A DNA stretch of 45,479 nt. It comes from CAYWMP01 sp964459445. GTDB taxonomy: Bacteria; Desulfobacterota; DSM-4660; Desulfatiglandales; HGW-15. The notes under the pieces were generated by a model, which saw only the letters and a list, made by a program, of their open reading frames with translations, searched no databases and was not told the origin of the DNA. The position numbers and the translations under genes are program-made. The stretch is taken from contig CAYWMP010000023.1 of NCBI GenBank assembly GCA_964459445.1, positions 1 through 45,479 of the forward strand, given 5' to 3'. Below are positions 1 through 7,962 of this stretch, piece by piece. Position 1 is the first letter of the stretch, and each line of letters opens with the position of its first letter.

Positions 1-20
1 GCATCAAAAATCGCAGGCAT
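1..20 (-). CDS. 5' end of a minus-strand gene running off the window
   Basis: An ATG on the minus strand at position 20 is preceded by a strong ribosome-binding site (GGAGGG, complement of 27-32) at a 6-base spacing. The first codons read M-P-A-I-F-D before the window edge. The gene is divergent from the MFS transporter at 284. The product cannot be named from six residues. Some corrinoid proteins begin in a similar way, which would suit the MttB-family gene nearby, but this is only a guess. Confidence 0.55.
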
Positions 21-237
21 TTTCTTCCCTCCAAACTGTTTTCGTCTTTTTAGAACAAAATATGCAGAATCTCAACAGATCATTACCTTTAAACCTTTAT
101 CCGCCTGGCGGACTGAACCTTATATATTTTTGTTGCTTTCTGCATTTTTTTAGTGGAAAAGAGCCAATCGGATTCGGATCTTGAATCCGTTGCGAAAACT
201 GCACCCCAAAACGAATAACCAATAACGGATGACGCCT

Positions 238-256
238 AATCGAGTTCTACTCGATT
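238..256. promoter_or_regulatory. Perfect 8-bp inverted repeat upstream of the MFS gene
   Basis: The arms AATCGAGT and ACTCGATT are perfect complements separated by three bases, and the repeat ends 27 bases before the MFS start codon. It sits between two divergent genes, where an operator would be expected. The half-site resembles the TCGAG/CTCGA core of the two TetR sites at 11495 and 12251, so control by a TetR-type regulator is possible. It could also be a hairpin in the leader of the MFS mRNA. Confidence 0.4.
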
Positions 257-283
257 GGGGGCCAAATTTCATCGAGGCATGAA

Positions 284-1600
284 ATGACGGAAACCCAGGA
301 TAAAGCTTACGTAGCTGCCGCTGGTAGTCATTTGGATTCAAACGATGTCTCTTTTGTACAAACAGTGATCGGTTGCTGGCCTCTGCTTCTCGGCATTGGC
401 ATAGTTATGGTGGGCCACGGACTCCAATGGCCCCTCTTGGGTCTGCGGGCCACCTTAGAAGGGTTTGAGCCTGTGGTGACCGGCCTGATTATGTCCGGAT
501 ACTCAGGTGGATTCATCGCGGGTTCTAAGGTCACCCCAACCCTCCTTGAACGCGTTGGGCACGTTCGAGTCTTTGCGGCATTGGCTTCGATCGTCTCCGT
601 ATCGGCATTGCTTCATATTATCTATATCTCACCGGTCGCCTGGATTTTGATGCGTCTGGCAACCGGGTTTTGCTTTGCCGGTTTGTATATTGTCGCCGAA
701 AGCTGGTTGAACGAGCGAATAAACAACCAAAACCGCGGACAGTTGCTGGCTGTTTATATGGTCATCTCTTTGGGTGGCATGGGAAGCGGTCCCCTTTTGC
801 TTAACACGTCCCATCCGGGGGGTTTTGAGCTGTTCATTCTGGTCTCGATTCTTTTTTCCTTTGCGCTGGTGCCGATCCTGCTGACCGTCGGACCCGTGCC
901 TACCTTCGGTGCACCGGAAAGAATAAAACTGCGCGAACTAGGCAAAAAAGCGCCTCTTGGGGTGATAGGCTGCTTTGCAACAGGCGTCTCCAATGGAGCG
1001 ATCGTTGGCATTGGCGCTGTCTATGCTGAGAAGGTGGGTCTGACCGTAGCGGAAATCTCCTTATTCATGGGAATCGCCCTATGGGGAGGCGTTGCCTTTC
1101 AATGGCCGATCGGGTTTCTCTCGGACAAGTTCGATCGAAGATTGGTCCTTACGGTAGTGACCTTTTTTGCCGCCCTCATTGCCCTGGTGCCCCTGATCTT
1201 CGGTACCTTGCCCACCCCTGGTCTTCTGATCCTGTTCGGCATCTTTGGCGGATTAACCTTCCCCATGTATTCACTCAGCCTGGCATACACCAACGACCAC
1301 CTTTTGCCCGAACAGATGGTGGCGGCCAGTAGCGGTCTTATCATGGTCACCGGTCTGGGCGCTTTCTTCGCTCCCATGATCTCGGGGGCTGCCATATCCA
1401 TCGTGGGCACATCCGGCTTTCTCGCTTATCTCGTGATAGTCCATTTGGCCTTCGGCCTTTATGCAATTTATCGAATGCGAAAAGTCCCGGCCGTCCCCAT
1501 CGAGGAGCAGGGCCCGCCCGTGTACCTTGCCAGAACCTCTTCTGTAGCCGCAGCCGTGGCCTTTGAAGACGAACTGGAAGAGGACTCAAAGAGCGATTGA
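284..1600 (+). CDS. MFS transporter, YcaD-like
   Basis: This is a 438-residue membrane protein of the major facilitator superfamily with about twelve hydrophobic segments, the usual length for the family. The first helix and loop (GHGLQWPLLGLRA, then an SGYSGGFIAGS stretch) and the loop before helix 9 (GFLSDKFDRR, a variant of the MFS D-x-x-x-R-R motif) support the call and look like the YcaD-type group. The C-terminus is acidic (EDELEEDSKSD). The ATG at 284 has a GAGG six bases upstream. The gene is divergent from the one leaving the left edge and convergent with the MttB-family gene. The substrate cannot be read from the sequence; a small organic solute or methylated amine would fit the neighbours, but that is inference. 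Confidence 0.85.
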   Translation: MTETQDKAYVAAAGSHLDSNDVSFVQTVIGCWPLLLGIGIVMVGHGLQWPLLGLRATLEGFEPVVTGLIMSGYSGGFIAGSKVTPTLLERVGHVRVFAALASIVSVSALLHIIYISPVAWILMRLATGFCFAGLYIVAESWLNERINNQNRGQLLAVYMVISLGGMGSGPLLLNTSHPGGFELFILVSILFSFALVPILLTVGPVPTFGAPERIKLRELGKKAPLGVIGCFATGVSNGAIVGIGAVYAEKVGLTVAEISLFMGIALWGGVAFQWPIGFLSDKFDRRLVLTVVTFFAALIALVPLIFGTLPTPGLLILFGIFGGLTFPMYSLSLAYTNDHLLPEQMVAASSGLIMVTGLGAFFAPMISGAAISIVGTSGFLAYLVIVHLAFGLYAIYRMRKVPAVPIEEQGPPVYLARTSSVAAAVAFEDELEEDSKSD

Positions 1601-1619
1601 ATAGCGATGACCGACTTAG

Positions 1620-1846
1620 GAGGCGGTTTCAAAACGTTTTAGTTTGGGCAAAGTCAAGTCGAAGATCCCTGACTTTTAGCGGGAAAAGGCGAAAATTTTA
1701 ACCACAGGAATACATGGAGTATTTTGAGGATTGAAATTTGAGCCTGACGCCGCTTGTCCCGTCGTAGCTTCACGCGGCGCAAGCGCCTGCGCTGCGTGTA
1801 GCGAAGACGGAAGATTGGCCAAAATCGGGTGTTTTGAAACCGCCTC
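1620..1846. repeat. 227-bp element with perfect 16-bp terminal inverted repeats
   Basis: The 16-mer GAGGCGGTTTCAAAAC at 1620-1635 is repeated as its exact complement at 1831-1846. A short mismatched stretch is followed by a further imperfect match inwards. The interior has no convincing gene and contains a second, GC-rich hairpin at 1760-1809. The right end abuts the stop codon of the MttB-family gene exactly. Long terminal inverted repeats around a short non-coding body suggest a MITE-like element or a folded intergenic element. No target-site duplication is obvious. Confidence 0.5.
1760..1809. repeat. REP-like GC-rich hairpin
   Basis: Two 22-base arms (1760-1781 and 1788-1809) match at 18 of 22 positions around the six-base loop AGCGCC. 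It lies between the convergent MFS and MttB-family genes and inside the 227-bp inverted-repeat element. It may act as a bidirectional terminator or mRNA-stabilising stem. There is no T-run for a classical rho-independent terminator. No second copy was seen in the window. Confidence 0.45.
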
Positions 1847-3298
1847 TCAAGCCAGTTCCTGTTCACCTTTCGACCTAATCTCATCCAGTGCGGCCAGTGT
1901 TTTGTCCGGCAACGGGAGGGGTTGATGGGTCTCATCAATCCGCCGGATCTCTTCTTCGATCCGCTTCGCCGTATCCTTGCCCCCCTCCTCTTTCCAGGCG
2001 TCATAATTCTTTCGGGTAAAAAGGCCGGGTCTCCACAGCTCGTTACGAAAATGGTTGTAGGTGTGTTCCTCCACTATATAATTGCCCCCAGGACCAACAC
2101 CGGCAATAACGTCCCGGGCAATTGTTTCGCTATTCACATCCATCCCGCGCAGCAAGCGTTTGGTCATGCCGATAATCTCGTTACCCAGAATCAACTGCTC
2201 AACAGCGCAGACCATCCCACAGTCCATGTAGCCGACATCGTGGATCAGGTTGAGTCCTGCAAGGCCCTGTGCCAGTATGCTGAAGGCGCTCTCGGCGCCT
2301 GCCTGAGCGTCATTGACCTTGGCGTCCGTGGCTCCGGCCAGGCCCCATGTCGGAAGACCGAAGTACTGGGCCAACTCGGCCTGGGCAGCAAGGCCTAAAC
2401 TCATCTCAGGAGCCCCAAAGGTCATCAATGCCAGGCCCATATCCATGATGCCGAAATTGCATCCCGCTCCCACGGGAGAGCCCGGGCGACGAAGTTGTGA
2501 GAGCACCAGCCCCATCAACGCCTCTGCCATACCTTGAACAACCGCCCCTGACATGGTGACCGGCCCGGTGGCGCCTGGTTGAATGGAGGGCCCCGTCATC
2601 ATGGGCAGTCCGAGGTCGGCAGCCACAAACATTCGGTCAACTACCTCTTCTGGAAAAACCAGAGGGGAGATCGATTCGGGATAAATAACGAGGAAGGGTC
2701 TTTCCTTGAGAGCATCGAGCCCGCCTGCTACCTCAGCGGCCATTTCATATACGAGTTCGGCGCCTCTTGCAGAATAGGTCAGAAATACAATGGGCTTAAT
2801 TGTGTTCGTTACGGCCGCAAAGAATTCGTGCAGTTCAGCCCCGCTCCCCACTTGACCTTCGCAAGACCCCATGGGCATCACCCAATCTACGTTTTCAAGG
2901 GCGTCGGCCATTTTGGCTGCAATGGCCAAATCGGCCGGCGTCGTAGGATGAATCTCTCCGGTCAGGGCATCCTTGGTGTTAGGGCTGGCCGTAGAGGTAC
3001 CATAATAACTCTTGCGTCCCTCCACCTCCAAGGCACGCTTACCTTGCCTGTTATAAAGGGTCCATCCCTTGGGTGCAGTGGCGATGCATTCGCGGACAAT
3101 GAACTCGGGGACTCTTACTATATCCCCCCTGACGATAGCCCCTTCCTTTTGAAGCATCTTCCTTGCACCCTCATGAAGAACCTTGAAGCCCACCTTTTCC
3201 ATGACTTCGAAAACACCCCTTATGAGCTCCTCTATCTGATCGTCACTCAACATCCTGAAATAGGGAGCCCGCCTCTCAGTCATATTGGTCTGAATCAT
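1847..3298 (-). CDS. MttB-superfamily trimethylamine/glycine-betaine-type methyltransferase, no pyrrolysine
   Basis: The 483-residue protein belongs to the trimethylamine methyltransferase (MttB) superfamily, whose members move a methyl group from a quaternary or tertiary amine to a corrinoid protein. Family traits are the full-length barrel, the glycine-rich central stretch GATGPVTMSGAVVQG and the late segment NLIHDVGYMDCGM. True MttB proteins carry an in-frame amber codon read as pyrrolysine; this frame has none, so it belongs with the non-Pyl relatives such as glycine-betaine methyltransferases. The ATG is preceded by AAGGAGGA at about 7 bases. No corrinoid protein gene is seen inside the window, although the gene leaving the left edge is unread. 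A DAO-type oxidoreductase lies close by, which suits stepwise demethylation. The actual substrate is not determinable. Confidence 0.85.
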   Translation of the reverse strand: MIQTNMTERRAPYFRMLSDDQIEELIRGVFEVMEKVGFKVLHEGARKMLQKEGAIVRGDIVRVPEFIVRECIATAPKGWTLYNRQGKRALEVEGRKSYYGTSTASPNTKDALTGEIHPTTPADLAIAAKMADALENVDWVMPMGSCEGQVGSGAELHEFFAAVTNTIKPIVFLTYSARGAELVYEMAAEVAGGLDALKERPFLVIYPESISPLVFPEEVVDRMFVAADLGLPMMTGPSIQPGATGPVTMSGAVVQGMAEALMGLVLSQLRRPGSPVGAGCNFGIMDMGLALMTFGAPEMSLGLAAQAELAQYFGLPTWGLAGATDAKVNDAQAGAESAFSILAQGLAGLNLIHDVGYMDCGMVCAVEQLILGNEIIGMTKRLLRGMDVNSETIARDVIAGVGPGGNYIVEEHTYNHFRNELWRPGLFTRKNYDAWKEEGGKDTAKRIEEEIRRIDETHQPLPLPDKTLAALDEIRSKGEQELA

Positions 3299-3621
3299 TT
3301 TTTTTCCTCCTTCTCTAAATCCCAGGTTGCAGTCTCAGCACCTTGAATCCCGTCGTAAGCAGTATTCCTTTGAACCCCTGCCCGCCTTTTACCCGCCTTA
3401 CTTCTGGCGGGCAAGTCTGGCGGATAGAAACCTTGAACCTCCATAGCTGCATTGCTTAACATCTGGTCTGACTTTTTTCAATGGTGGCTTTCTTGACAAT
3501 AGGGCAGTTATCCGTTATCTGACTTTCGATAGTCGATTGCTGAAACCGAAATTGCTATTCTGACACCGAAAATCTGAGCCTCCGGGCCCGGATCTTTTCT
3601 ATTATTGATTGGGGATACACC
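3299..3621. other. Intergenic region between divergent genes, with a GC hairpin
   Basis: This 323-bp gap separates the MttB-family gene from the truncated dehydrogenase and should hold promoters for both. The only clear structure is a perfect 7-bp inverted repeat, GCCCGCC at 3380-3386 and GGCGGGC at 3406-3412, with a 19-base loop. No confident -35/-10 pair was recognised. Confidence 0.4.
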
Positions 3622-4077
3622 ATGAAAATCGGTTTTATTGGTCTTGGAAATGTAGGCGGTAAGTTGGCCGGCAGCTTGCTGCGCAACGGATTTGATCTTA
3701 CTGTTCGCGATCTCGACGACGCACTGGTCCAGTCATTCGTTGGCAGGGGCGCGTCCAGCGCAGCCTCACCAAAAGAAATGGCAGAGAAGGTTGATCTGAT
3801 TATTACCTGCTTGCCTTCACCAACAGTGTGCTCCACGGTAATGGAAAGCAAAGATGGAATCATCGCTGGTCTTAGCAAAGGAAAAATCTGGCTGGAAATG
3901 AGTACGACTGACGAGTCAGAAGTTATCCGCCTGGCTAATATCGTTGAAGCAAAAGGTGCGATGGCTATGGACTGCCCGGTGTCAGGCGGTTGCCACCGTG
4001 CAGCAACCGGCAATGGTCGCGAATGGGGCGACCAAGCTATGCACGAATACTTTGAGACGAAAGCCATAATCGCTTAA
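3622..4077 (+). pseudogene. Truncated 3-hydroxyisobutyrate dehydrogenase-like NAD-binding domain
   Basis: The 151-residue frame starts like a beta-hydroxyacid dehydrogenase: the Rossmann motif GFIGLGNVGG at residues 4-13 and the signature DCPVSGG near residue 117. Enzymes of this family have about 290 residues, with a C-terminal helical domain that carries the catalytic lysine. Here the reading stays family-like to about residue 148 (GDQAMHEYFE), apparently after losing a few residues following the ATGN motif, and then stops. Only 70 bases separate the stop from the next gene, so the C-terminal half is deleted rather than frameshifted. GGGGA precedes the ATG. The product is probably inactive; a short NAD-binding protein of unknown use cannot be excluded. 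Confidence 0.7.
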
Positions 4078-4147
4078 TAGGCTGCGGCTAAATTCGTGAT
4101 TTTTCAGCATCCTACTAAGCCTAACGCCCAAATAAATAGAGGATAAA

Positions 4148-5455
4148 ATGGAAAAAACCTATGATGCCCTGATCATTGGGGCCGGAATTATTGGCTGCTG
4201 CCTTGCCTTCGAGTTGAGTAAGAAGGGGTATAGAACCATCAATGTGGATAAGCTTCCTGCCGCCGGATATGGCTCCACCTCAAATTCCTGCGCTGTAATC
4301 CGTTTGCATTATTCAACTCCTGACGGAGTAGCCATGGCCAGAGAGGGCTATTACTACTGGCTGGATTGGCCGAAATACTTGAAGGCAAAGGACCCTTCGG
4401 GCATGGCCTTTTACAGGAACACCGGCTGTCTAGTCATCAAGAACGAATTCAACAAATACCTTAAAAACGTGATGGCCTCTTTGGATGAGTTGGGAGTCGG
4501 CTACCTGGAATTAGACGCCGAGGGTATCAAACGCTACGTGCCCAATGCTGATCTACGCTCCTATTATCCCGGGAAAACCATGGACCACCCCGATTTCGGC
4601 AAACCCACGGGCGACGCCATCGCTGGCGCCATCTGGGTTCCCGAGTCGGGTTTCATCTCAGACCCCCAGCTTTCGACCCACAACGCCCAGGTGGCGACCG
4701 CAGCCAAGGGTGGTGAGTTTGTTTTTAATGCTGAAGTGATAGACATCCTTAAAAAAGACGGTCGCGCTGCCGGTATCAAGTTGAAGGATGGAAGGGAAAT
4801 TCATGCCCCGGTGGTCGTTAATGTGGCCGGTCCCCATTCCTTTATCATTAATGAGATGGCCGGCGTGCTGAAAGACATGAAAATCAAGACTCGAGCCCTG
4901 AAGCAGGAAGTCTGCCACGTACCGGCCCCTGAGGGGGTTAACTGGGAAGGGGACGGTTTTCTCCTTTCTGATGGCGATGTCGGATGCTACAGCCGTCCCG
5001 AGACAGGAAACCACGTGCTTATCGGCAGTGAGGATCCGGAGTGTGATGAGCGCGAGTGGGTGGATGACCCGGACAACTACAACAAAAACTTCAGCCGCCA
5101 GTGGACCACCCAGGTCCTCCGTGTGGCCCAACGCATGCAGGGTTTGCCTGTGCCGAACCAACCGCAGGGCGTAGTGGATCTCTATGATGTGTCCGACGAT
5201 TGGATCCCCATCTATGATAAGTCAAGCCTTCCAGGATATTACATGGCTGTTGGGACAAGCGGCAATCAATATAAGAATGCACCTGTAGTGGGCGCAATGA
5301 TAGCTGCCTTGATCGAGAAGGTGGAAGCAGGATACGATCATGACAAAGACCCGCTTCAATTCCTGATGAAGTATACGCGAAGGATGTGCAATGTCGGAAC
5401 TTACTCCCGCCTCCGCGAGATTAATCCGGATTCCAGCTTTTCAGTTGTCGGATAG
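4148..5455 (+). CDS. FAD-dependent oxidoreductase of the DAO family (sarcosine/dimethylglycine-type)
   Basis: The protein has 435 residues. The N-terminus carries the dinucleotide-binding motif GAGIIG at residues 10-15 and an acidic-strand end for FAD. The conserved VVNVAGPHS stretch near residue 225 and the C-terminal GTSGNQYKNAPVVG segment are typical of D-amino-acid-oxidase-fold amine oxidoreductases such as sarcosine dehydrogenase subunits. AGAGGA lies ahead of the ATG. It follows the truncated dehydrogenase on the same strand and faces the ferredoxin operon. Next to an MttB-family methyltransferase, the likely role is oxidation of an N-methylated amino acid or related amine in the cytoplasm, passing electrons to a ferredoxin or quinone. 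The exact substrate is inferred only. Confidence 0.8.
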   Translation: MEKTYDALIIGAGIIGCCLAFELSKKGYRTINVDKLPAAGYGSTSNSCAVIRLHYSTPDGVAMAREGYYYWLDWPKYLKAKDPSGMAFYRNTGCLVIKNEFNKYLKNVMASLDELGVGYLELDAEGIKRYVPNADLRSYYPGKTMDHPDFGKPTGDAIAGAIWVPESGFISDPQLSTHNAQVATAAKGGEFVFNAEVIDILKKDGRAAGIKLKDGREIHAPVVVNVAGPHSFIINEMAGVLKDMKIKTRALKQEVCHVPAPEGVNWEGDGFLLSDGDVGCYSRPETGNHVLIGSEDPECDEREWVDDPDNYNKNFSRQWTTQVLRVAQRMQGLPVPNQPQGVVDLYDVSDDWIPIYDKSSLPGYYMAVGTSGNQYKNAPVVGAMIAALIEKVEAGYDHDKDPLQFLMKYTRRMCNVGTYSRLREINPDSSFSVVG

Positions 5456-5578
5456 AAATTGAATGGGTACGACTTGAAAACTATATAATTACGGCCAGGA
5501 GGTCTTATCCTGGTTCTTGACCAATTGTCGTGTATGCCTTAAACTGTCAAGCATCAAAGATACAAGCCCCTCATTGCC

Positions 5579-5896
5579 CTATGCCGCGTGACTTGCCTTA
5601 ATCGCTTCCCTTAATGCCCTCTGATCCATTGGCGGAACCGGTATACCCGCCCTCTCAACAAGCCCAATGGCCTCCGTTGGACAACCTGTGACACAAACGC
5701 CGCATCCGATGCAGTGATCCAAATTCACCTCCGGAATTTCATCTTCTCCCATTTTCAACGCCTCTGAAGGGCAGCGTTCGATACAGGTTTCGCAGGCAGT
5801 ACAGAGGTCTGCATCCCATTCGGGCATAAAACCGGAGTTCAGAGCTATGCCGGGTTTTGGTTGGGAGGGGCTGTCTTCAGAATCATGCAGTGACAA
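5579..5896 (-). CDS. 2[4Fe-4S] ferredoxin
   Basis: This is a 105-residue protein with two classical cluster motifs. The first is C32-x2-C35-x2-C38-x3-C42-P and the second C62-x2-C65-x2-C68-x3-C72-P. The N-terminal 30 residues are polar and the C-terminal 25 residues form a short extension beyond the ferredoxin fold. The best start is a TTG with GGAG six bases upstream. The gene is the last of a minus-strand operon (MarR, QueG-like protein, ferredoxin), 29 bases after its neighbour. It probably supplies electrons to, or takes them from, the QueG-like iron-sulfur protein. It is convergent with the DAO-type gene. Confidence 0.85.
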   Translation of the reverse strand: MSLHDSEDSPSQPKPGIALNSGFMPEWDADLCTACETCIERCPSEALKMGEDEIPEVNLDHCIGCGVCVTGCPTEAIGLVERAGIPVPPMDQRALREAIKASHAA

Positions 5897-5925
5897 AATT
5901 AGCTCCTTCGGGGAAACCGCCTCGA

Positions 5926-6993
5926 TCAGGTAGAAGCGCCTCCTTTTTCAGAAACATTCTCATAGAGCGCCCTCATGCCAGGCTCCATCCCAGCCAGCCG
6001 GCGCTCGGCCTCCTCGGGTGTCACAGCCTCGCGCGATCCATCCGGATTCTGCACGACCACACCACTTTGAGTTAACATCTTGTTCCGTCTTTTGCGAACT
6101 TCTTTGTCCGGATGACACACCAATGAGCAGTGACCGCAGGTGAATTCAATCCGATTCCCCGGCATAAGGAAGTGAAAGAATCCACCGTCCTGGCGCGGTC
6201 TTTTCAAATAGGGTTTTGCCGAGTTGATGATCGCAGGCAAAAATTCCTCATCTTTTTCAGGAATAGGAAATCGGCCGGGCGACCAAGTGGACCACTTCCC
6301 GGATGAGTGCAGACCCGTGAAGCCACCGCAAACATAATCGCACCGGTTATGATTGTGGTGCTTGGAATAGGAGAATTCAACGCCTCCTAGGTTAACGTTC
6401 GTCTTCTCAGTTGAGGACATATATCCTGACGCGCAGGAGGCCATGCACAGGCGGCAATCGTCGCAGTAGTTCTCTTCCGGATTTAACGGTTCCGTAGGTA
6501 TCAACTCTGCTGTCGTGACCATAGAGCCTAGAATCACGGCCGCCCCATAGGGCCTGGTCAGGACATTACCCGACAGCCCGAAATGAGCAATGCCCGTCCG
6601 CACAGCAAGATATCGATGTGAAATAGGGGGTTTTTCGTCCAGGGGACCATGGGGTGTATCGGTTCGGTAGACCATGTTTGCGGCCAGGGCCTTTGAAGGA
6701 AATCCCTTCTGGGTAACATAAGAGGCCATTTCCAGGGATATGCCACTGGCCATGGTGTTTGTGCGGATATTGTCCAGTTCGTGAGAACGATGGTCTTCTT
6801 TTCTGAGGTACGGTTCGATGTGTTCTTGCTTCAGCGGAACCAGGAAACAAACCGCTGATTTAGCTTCGGGCAAAACATAGTTGAGATCAACGGAAGGCGG
6901 GCCTCCGGCAAGGGTCTCGGTGGTTGCGATCCCGACGGCCGCAGCGCCTAAGCAATGGGCCAACTCCTTAACCCTCTTGGTCATTTTTTCCAT
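5926..6993 (-). CDS. QueG-like iron-sulfur protein (epoxyqueuosine-reductase/dehalogenase relative)
   Basis: The protein has 355 residues when started at the ATG at 6993, which has GAGG eight bases upstream; a GTG nine bases earlier overlaps that site and is less likely. It contains a cluster motif C177-x2-C180-x2-C183-x3-C187, more cysteines at 218 and 222, and a second motif C286-x2-C289-x3-C293. This layout of a nitroreductase-like N-terminal domain followed by ferredoxin motifs is that of epoxyqueuosine reductase and reductive dehalogenases, which use cobalamin. The motif GLSGNVLTRPYGA resembles the G-x-x-G-x-x-x-L/I segment of QueG. The operon with MarR and a ferredoxin argues against housekeeping tRNA modification and for a regulated reductive step, possibly reduction or activation of a corrinoid partner. 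That role is inferred. Confidence 0.65.
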   Translation of the reverse strand: MEKMTKRVKELAHCLGAAAVGIATTETLAGGPPSVDLNYVLPEAKSAVCFLVPLKQEHIEPYLRKEDHRSHELDNIRTNTMASGISLEMASYVTQKGFPSKALAANMVYRTDTPHGPLDEKPPISHRYLAVRTGIAHFGLSGNVLTRPYGAAVILGSMVTTAELIPTEPLNPEENYCDDCRLCMASCASGYMSSTEKTNVNLGGVEFSYSKHHNHNRCDYVCGGFTGLHSSGKWSTWSPGRFPIPEKDEEFLPAIINSAKPYLKRPRQDGGFFHFLMPGNRIEFTCGHCSLVCHPDKEVRKRRNKMLTQSGVVVQNPDGSREAVTPEEAERRLAGMEPGMRALYENVSEKGGAST

Positions 6994-7024
6994 ATTCTTC
7001 ACCTCTAATTCAGTTCCAAAACGT

Positions 7025-7453
7025 TCAGATTTGAGCCCCCTCTCGTACCTTTCGAAGCAGGGCCCTCAATGTGTCCTGTTCTTTATCGGTAAGCGCTTTC
7101 AGAAAATCTTTGTTTGCGGTTATGGCCACCTCATGCAGAGACCTGCCCGTTTCCTTTCCCTTTTCCGTCAAACATACACGGATTGCCCTACGATCATCCG
7201 GATGTTGCCGTCGTTTAATGAAACCGCCCTTTTCCAGTCTGTCCAGCACGCCGGTCAGGGTGGCGCTGTCAAGCGTGGTCCGCTTGCCCAGGTCCTTGGA
7301 GGTTATCTGGTCGCAATCGTATAAGGAATTCAATATCAGAGCCTGAACCGCCGTGACTTTGTGTTCCGTTGCCTTATTGGACCAGAAACGGAGGCCTGCC
7401 TGACTGGCCTTTGCCAACTGAAAAAAAATGCAATCTTCAATTTTCCAAGACAT
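7025..7453 (-). CDS. MarR-family transcriptional regulator
   Basis: The protein has 142 residues, the usual MarR length. The winged helix spans about residues 48-98: the recognition helix region LDSATLTGVLDRLEKGGFIKR is followed by the wing R-x-x-x-P-D-D-R-R, which is diagnostic for the family. It is the first gene of a three-gene minus-strand operon and lies 31 bases before the QueG-like gene. A 22-bp near-palindrome at 7479-7500, just upstream of the start, is a plausible self-operator. MarR proteins usually release DNA on binding a phenolic or other small ligand; the ligand here is unknown. Confidence 0.9.
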   Translation of the reverse strand: MSWKIEDCIFFQLAKASQAGLRFWSNKATEHKVTAVQALILNSLYDCDQITSKDLGKRTTLDSATLTGVLDRLEKGGFIKRRQHPDDRRAIRVCLTEKGKETGRSLHEVAITANKDFLKALTDKEQDTLRALLRKVREGAQI

Positions 7454-7468
7454 CTTAACCTTCTATAG

Positions 7469-7500
7469 CTTGTATGCTAATTACTTGTATGCAAGTTATT
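7469..7500. promoter_or_regulatory. Candidate MarR operator
   Basis: The arms AATTACTTG (7479-7487) and CAAGTTATT (7492-7500) are complementary at 8 of 9 positions around TATG. An extra half-site CTTGTATGC repeats directly at 7469-7477. The site lies 26 to 47 bases upstream of the MarR start codon, where autoregulators of this family usually bind. This is inferred from position and symmetry. Confidence 0.55.
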
Positions 7501-7554
7501 ATCCTATGATTTCGCCGATGTCAAGCCTACTACAAATCATTCCATTGCAGAAAA

Positions 7555-7636
7555 CTCCCGTTGTGCGGGAGAAATAAACAGTGGCAATGCCGCAAAAGAA
7601 TTAGCGTATATCCTCCGTAGCAGTCCTACTGCGGAG
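7555..7636. other. Two small hairpins upstream of the MarR operon
   Basis: The first has perfect arms CTCCCG (7555-7560) and CGGGAG (7566-7571). Read on the minus strand it is followed by TTTTCT, so it could terminate transcripts heading towards marR. The second pairs CTCCGTAGCAG (7613-7623) with CTACTGCGGAG (7626-7636), with two mismatches. They lie in the 509-bp gap between the marR gene and the URO-D gene. Confidence 0.35.
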
Positions 7637-7646
7637 AGCGGGCTAC

Positions 7647-7845
7647 GGTCGGGTTCATTTTTTCAAGCCCTATCTATAGGCGCCGGTGGCGGTTCCCGCA
7701 GATTTAAGGGTTCAATAAAACAAACCATTTCATGGGATAGGACCATTCTTCTAAGGGTTTTGTGGCGTGAACCCTCCCATCCACGGGAACTGCGAAGTTG
7801 GGTGGAATTCTTTTTGAGATAGGGCTAAAAAAAATGAACCCGACC
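7647..7845. repeat. 199-bp long inverted-repeat element with 29-bp arms
   Basis: The first 29 bases (starting GGTCGGGTTCATTTTTT) match the complement of the last 29 bases at 27 positions. Inside, more segments pair in register: GGTTCCCG at 7691-7698 with CGGGAAC near 7784, and AGGGTTCA near 7707 with TGAACCCT near 7768. The whole stretch can fold back on itself. It contains no gene. It is either a MITE-like element or a large structured leader or terminator ahead of the URO-D gene. No clear target duplication is visible. Confidence 0.6.
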
Positions 7846-7962
7846 TCCGCGATCACTTAAGGGACATGATTTTTACTTTTTGTGGTATAGGATATTGTCA
7901 TGTAATCTCCGCCGGATTTTGATGCGGCTTATTTTCGGAAGGGTTGAGGAAATTTTAGGCAA

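Noticed and set aside
1847..3298. Pyrrolysine-containing trimethylamine methyltransferase
   Set aside because: The frame has no in-frame amber codon and is full length without one.
2579..3346. Plus-strand open frame of 255 codons
   Set aside because: It lies antisense to the MttB-family gene, has no ribosome-binding site and shows no family pattern.
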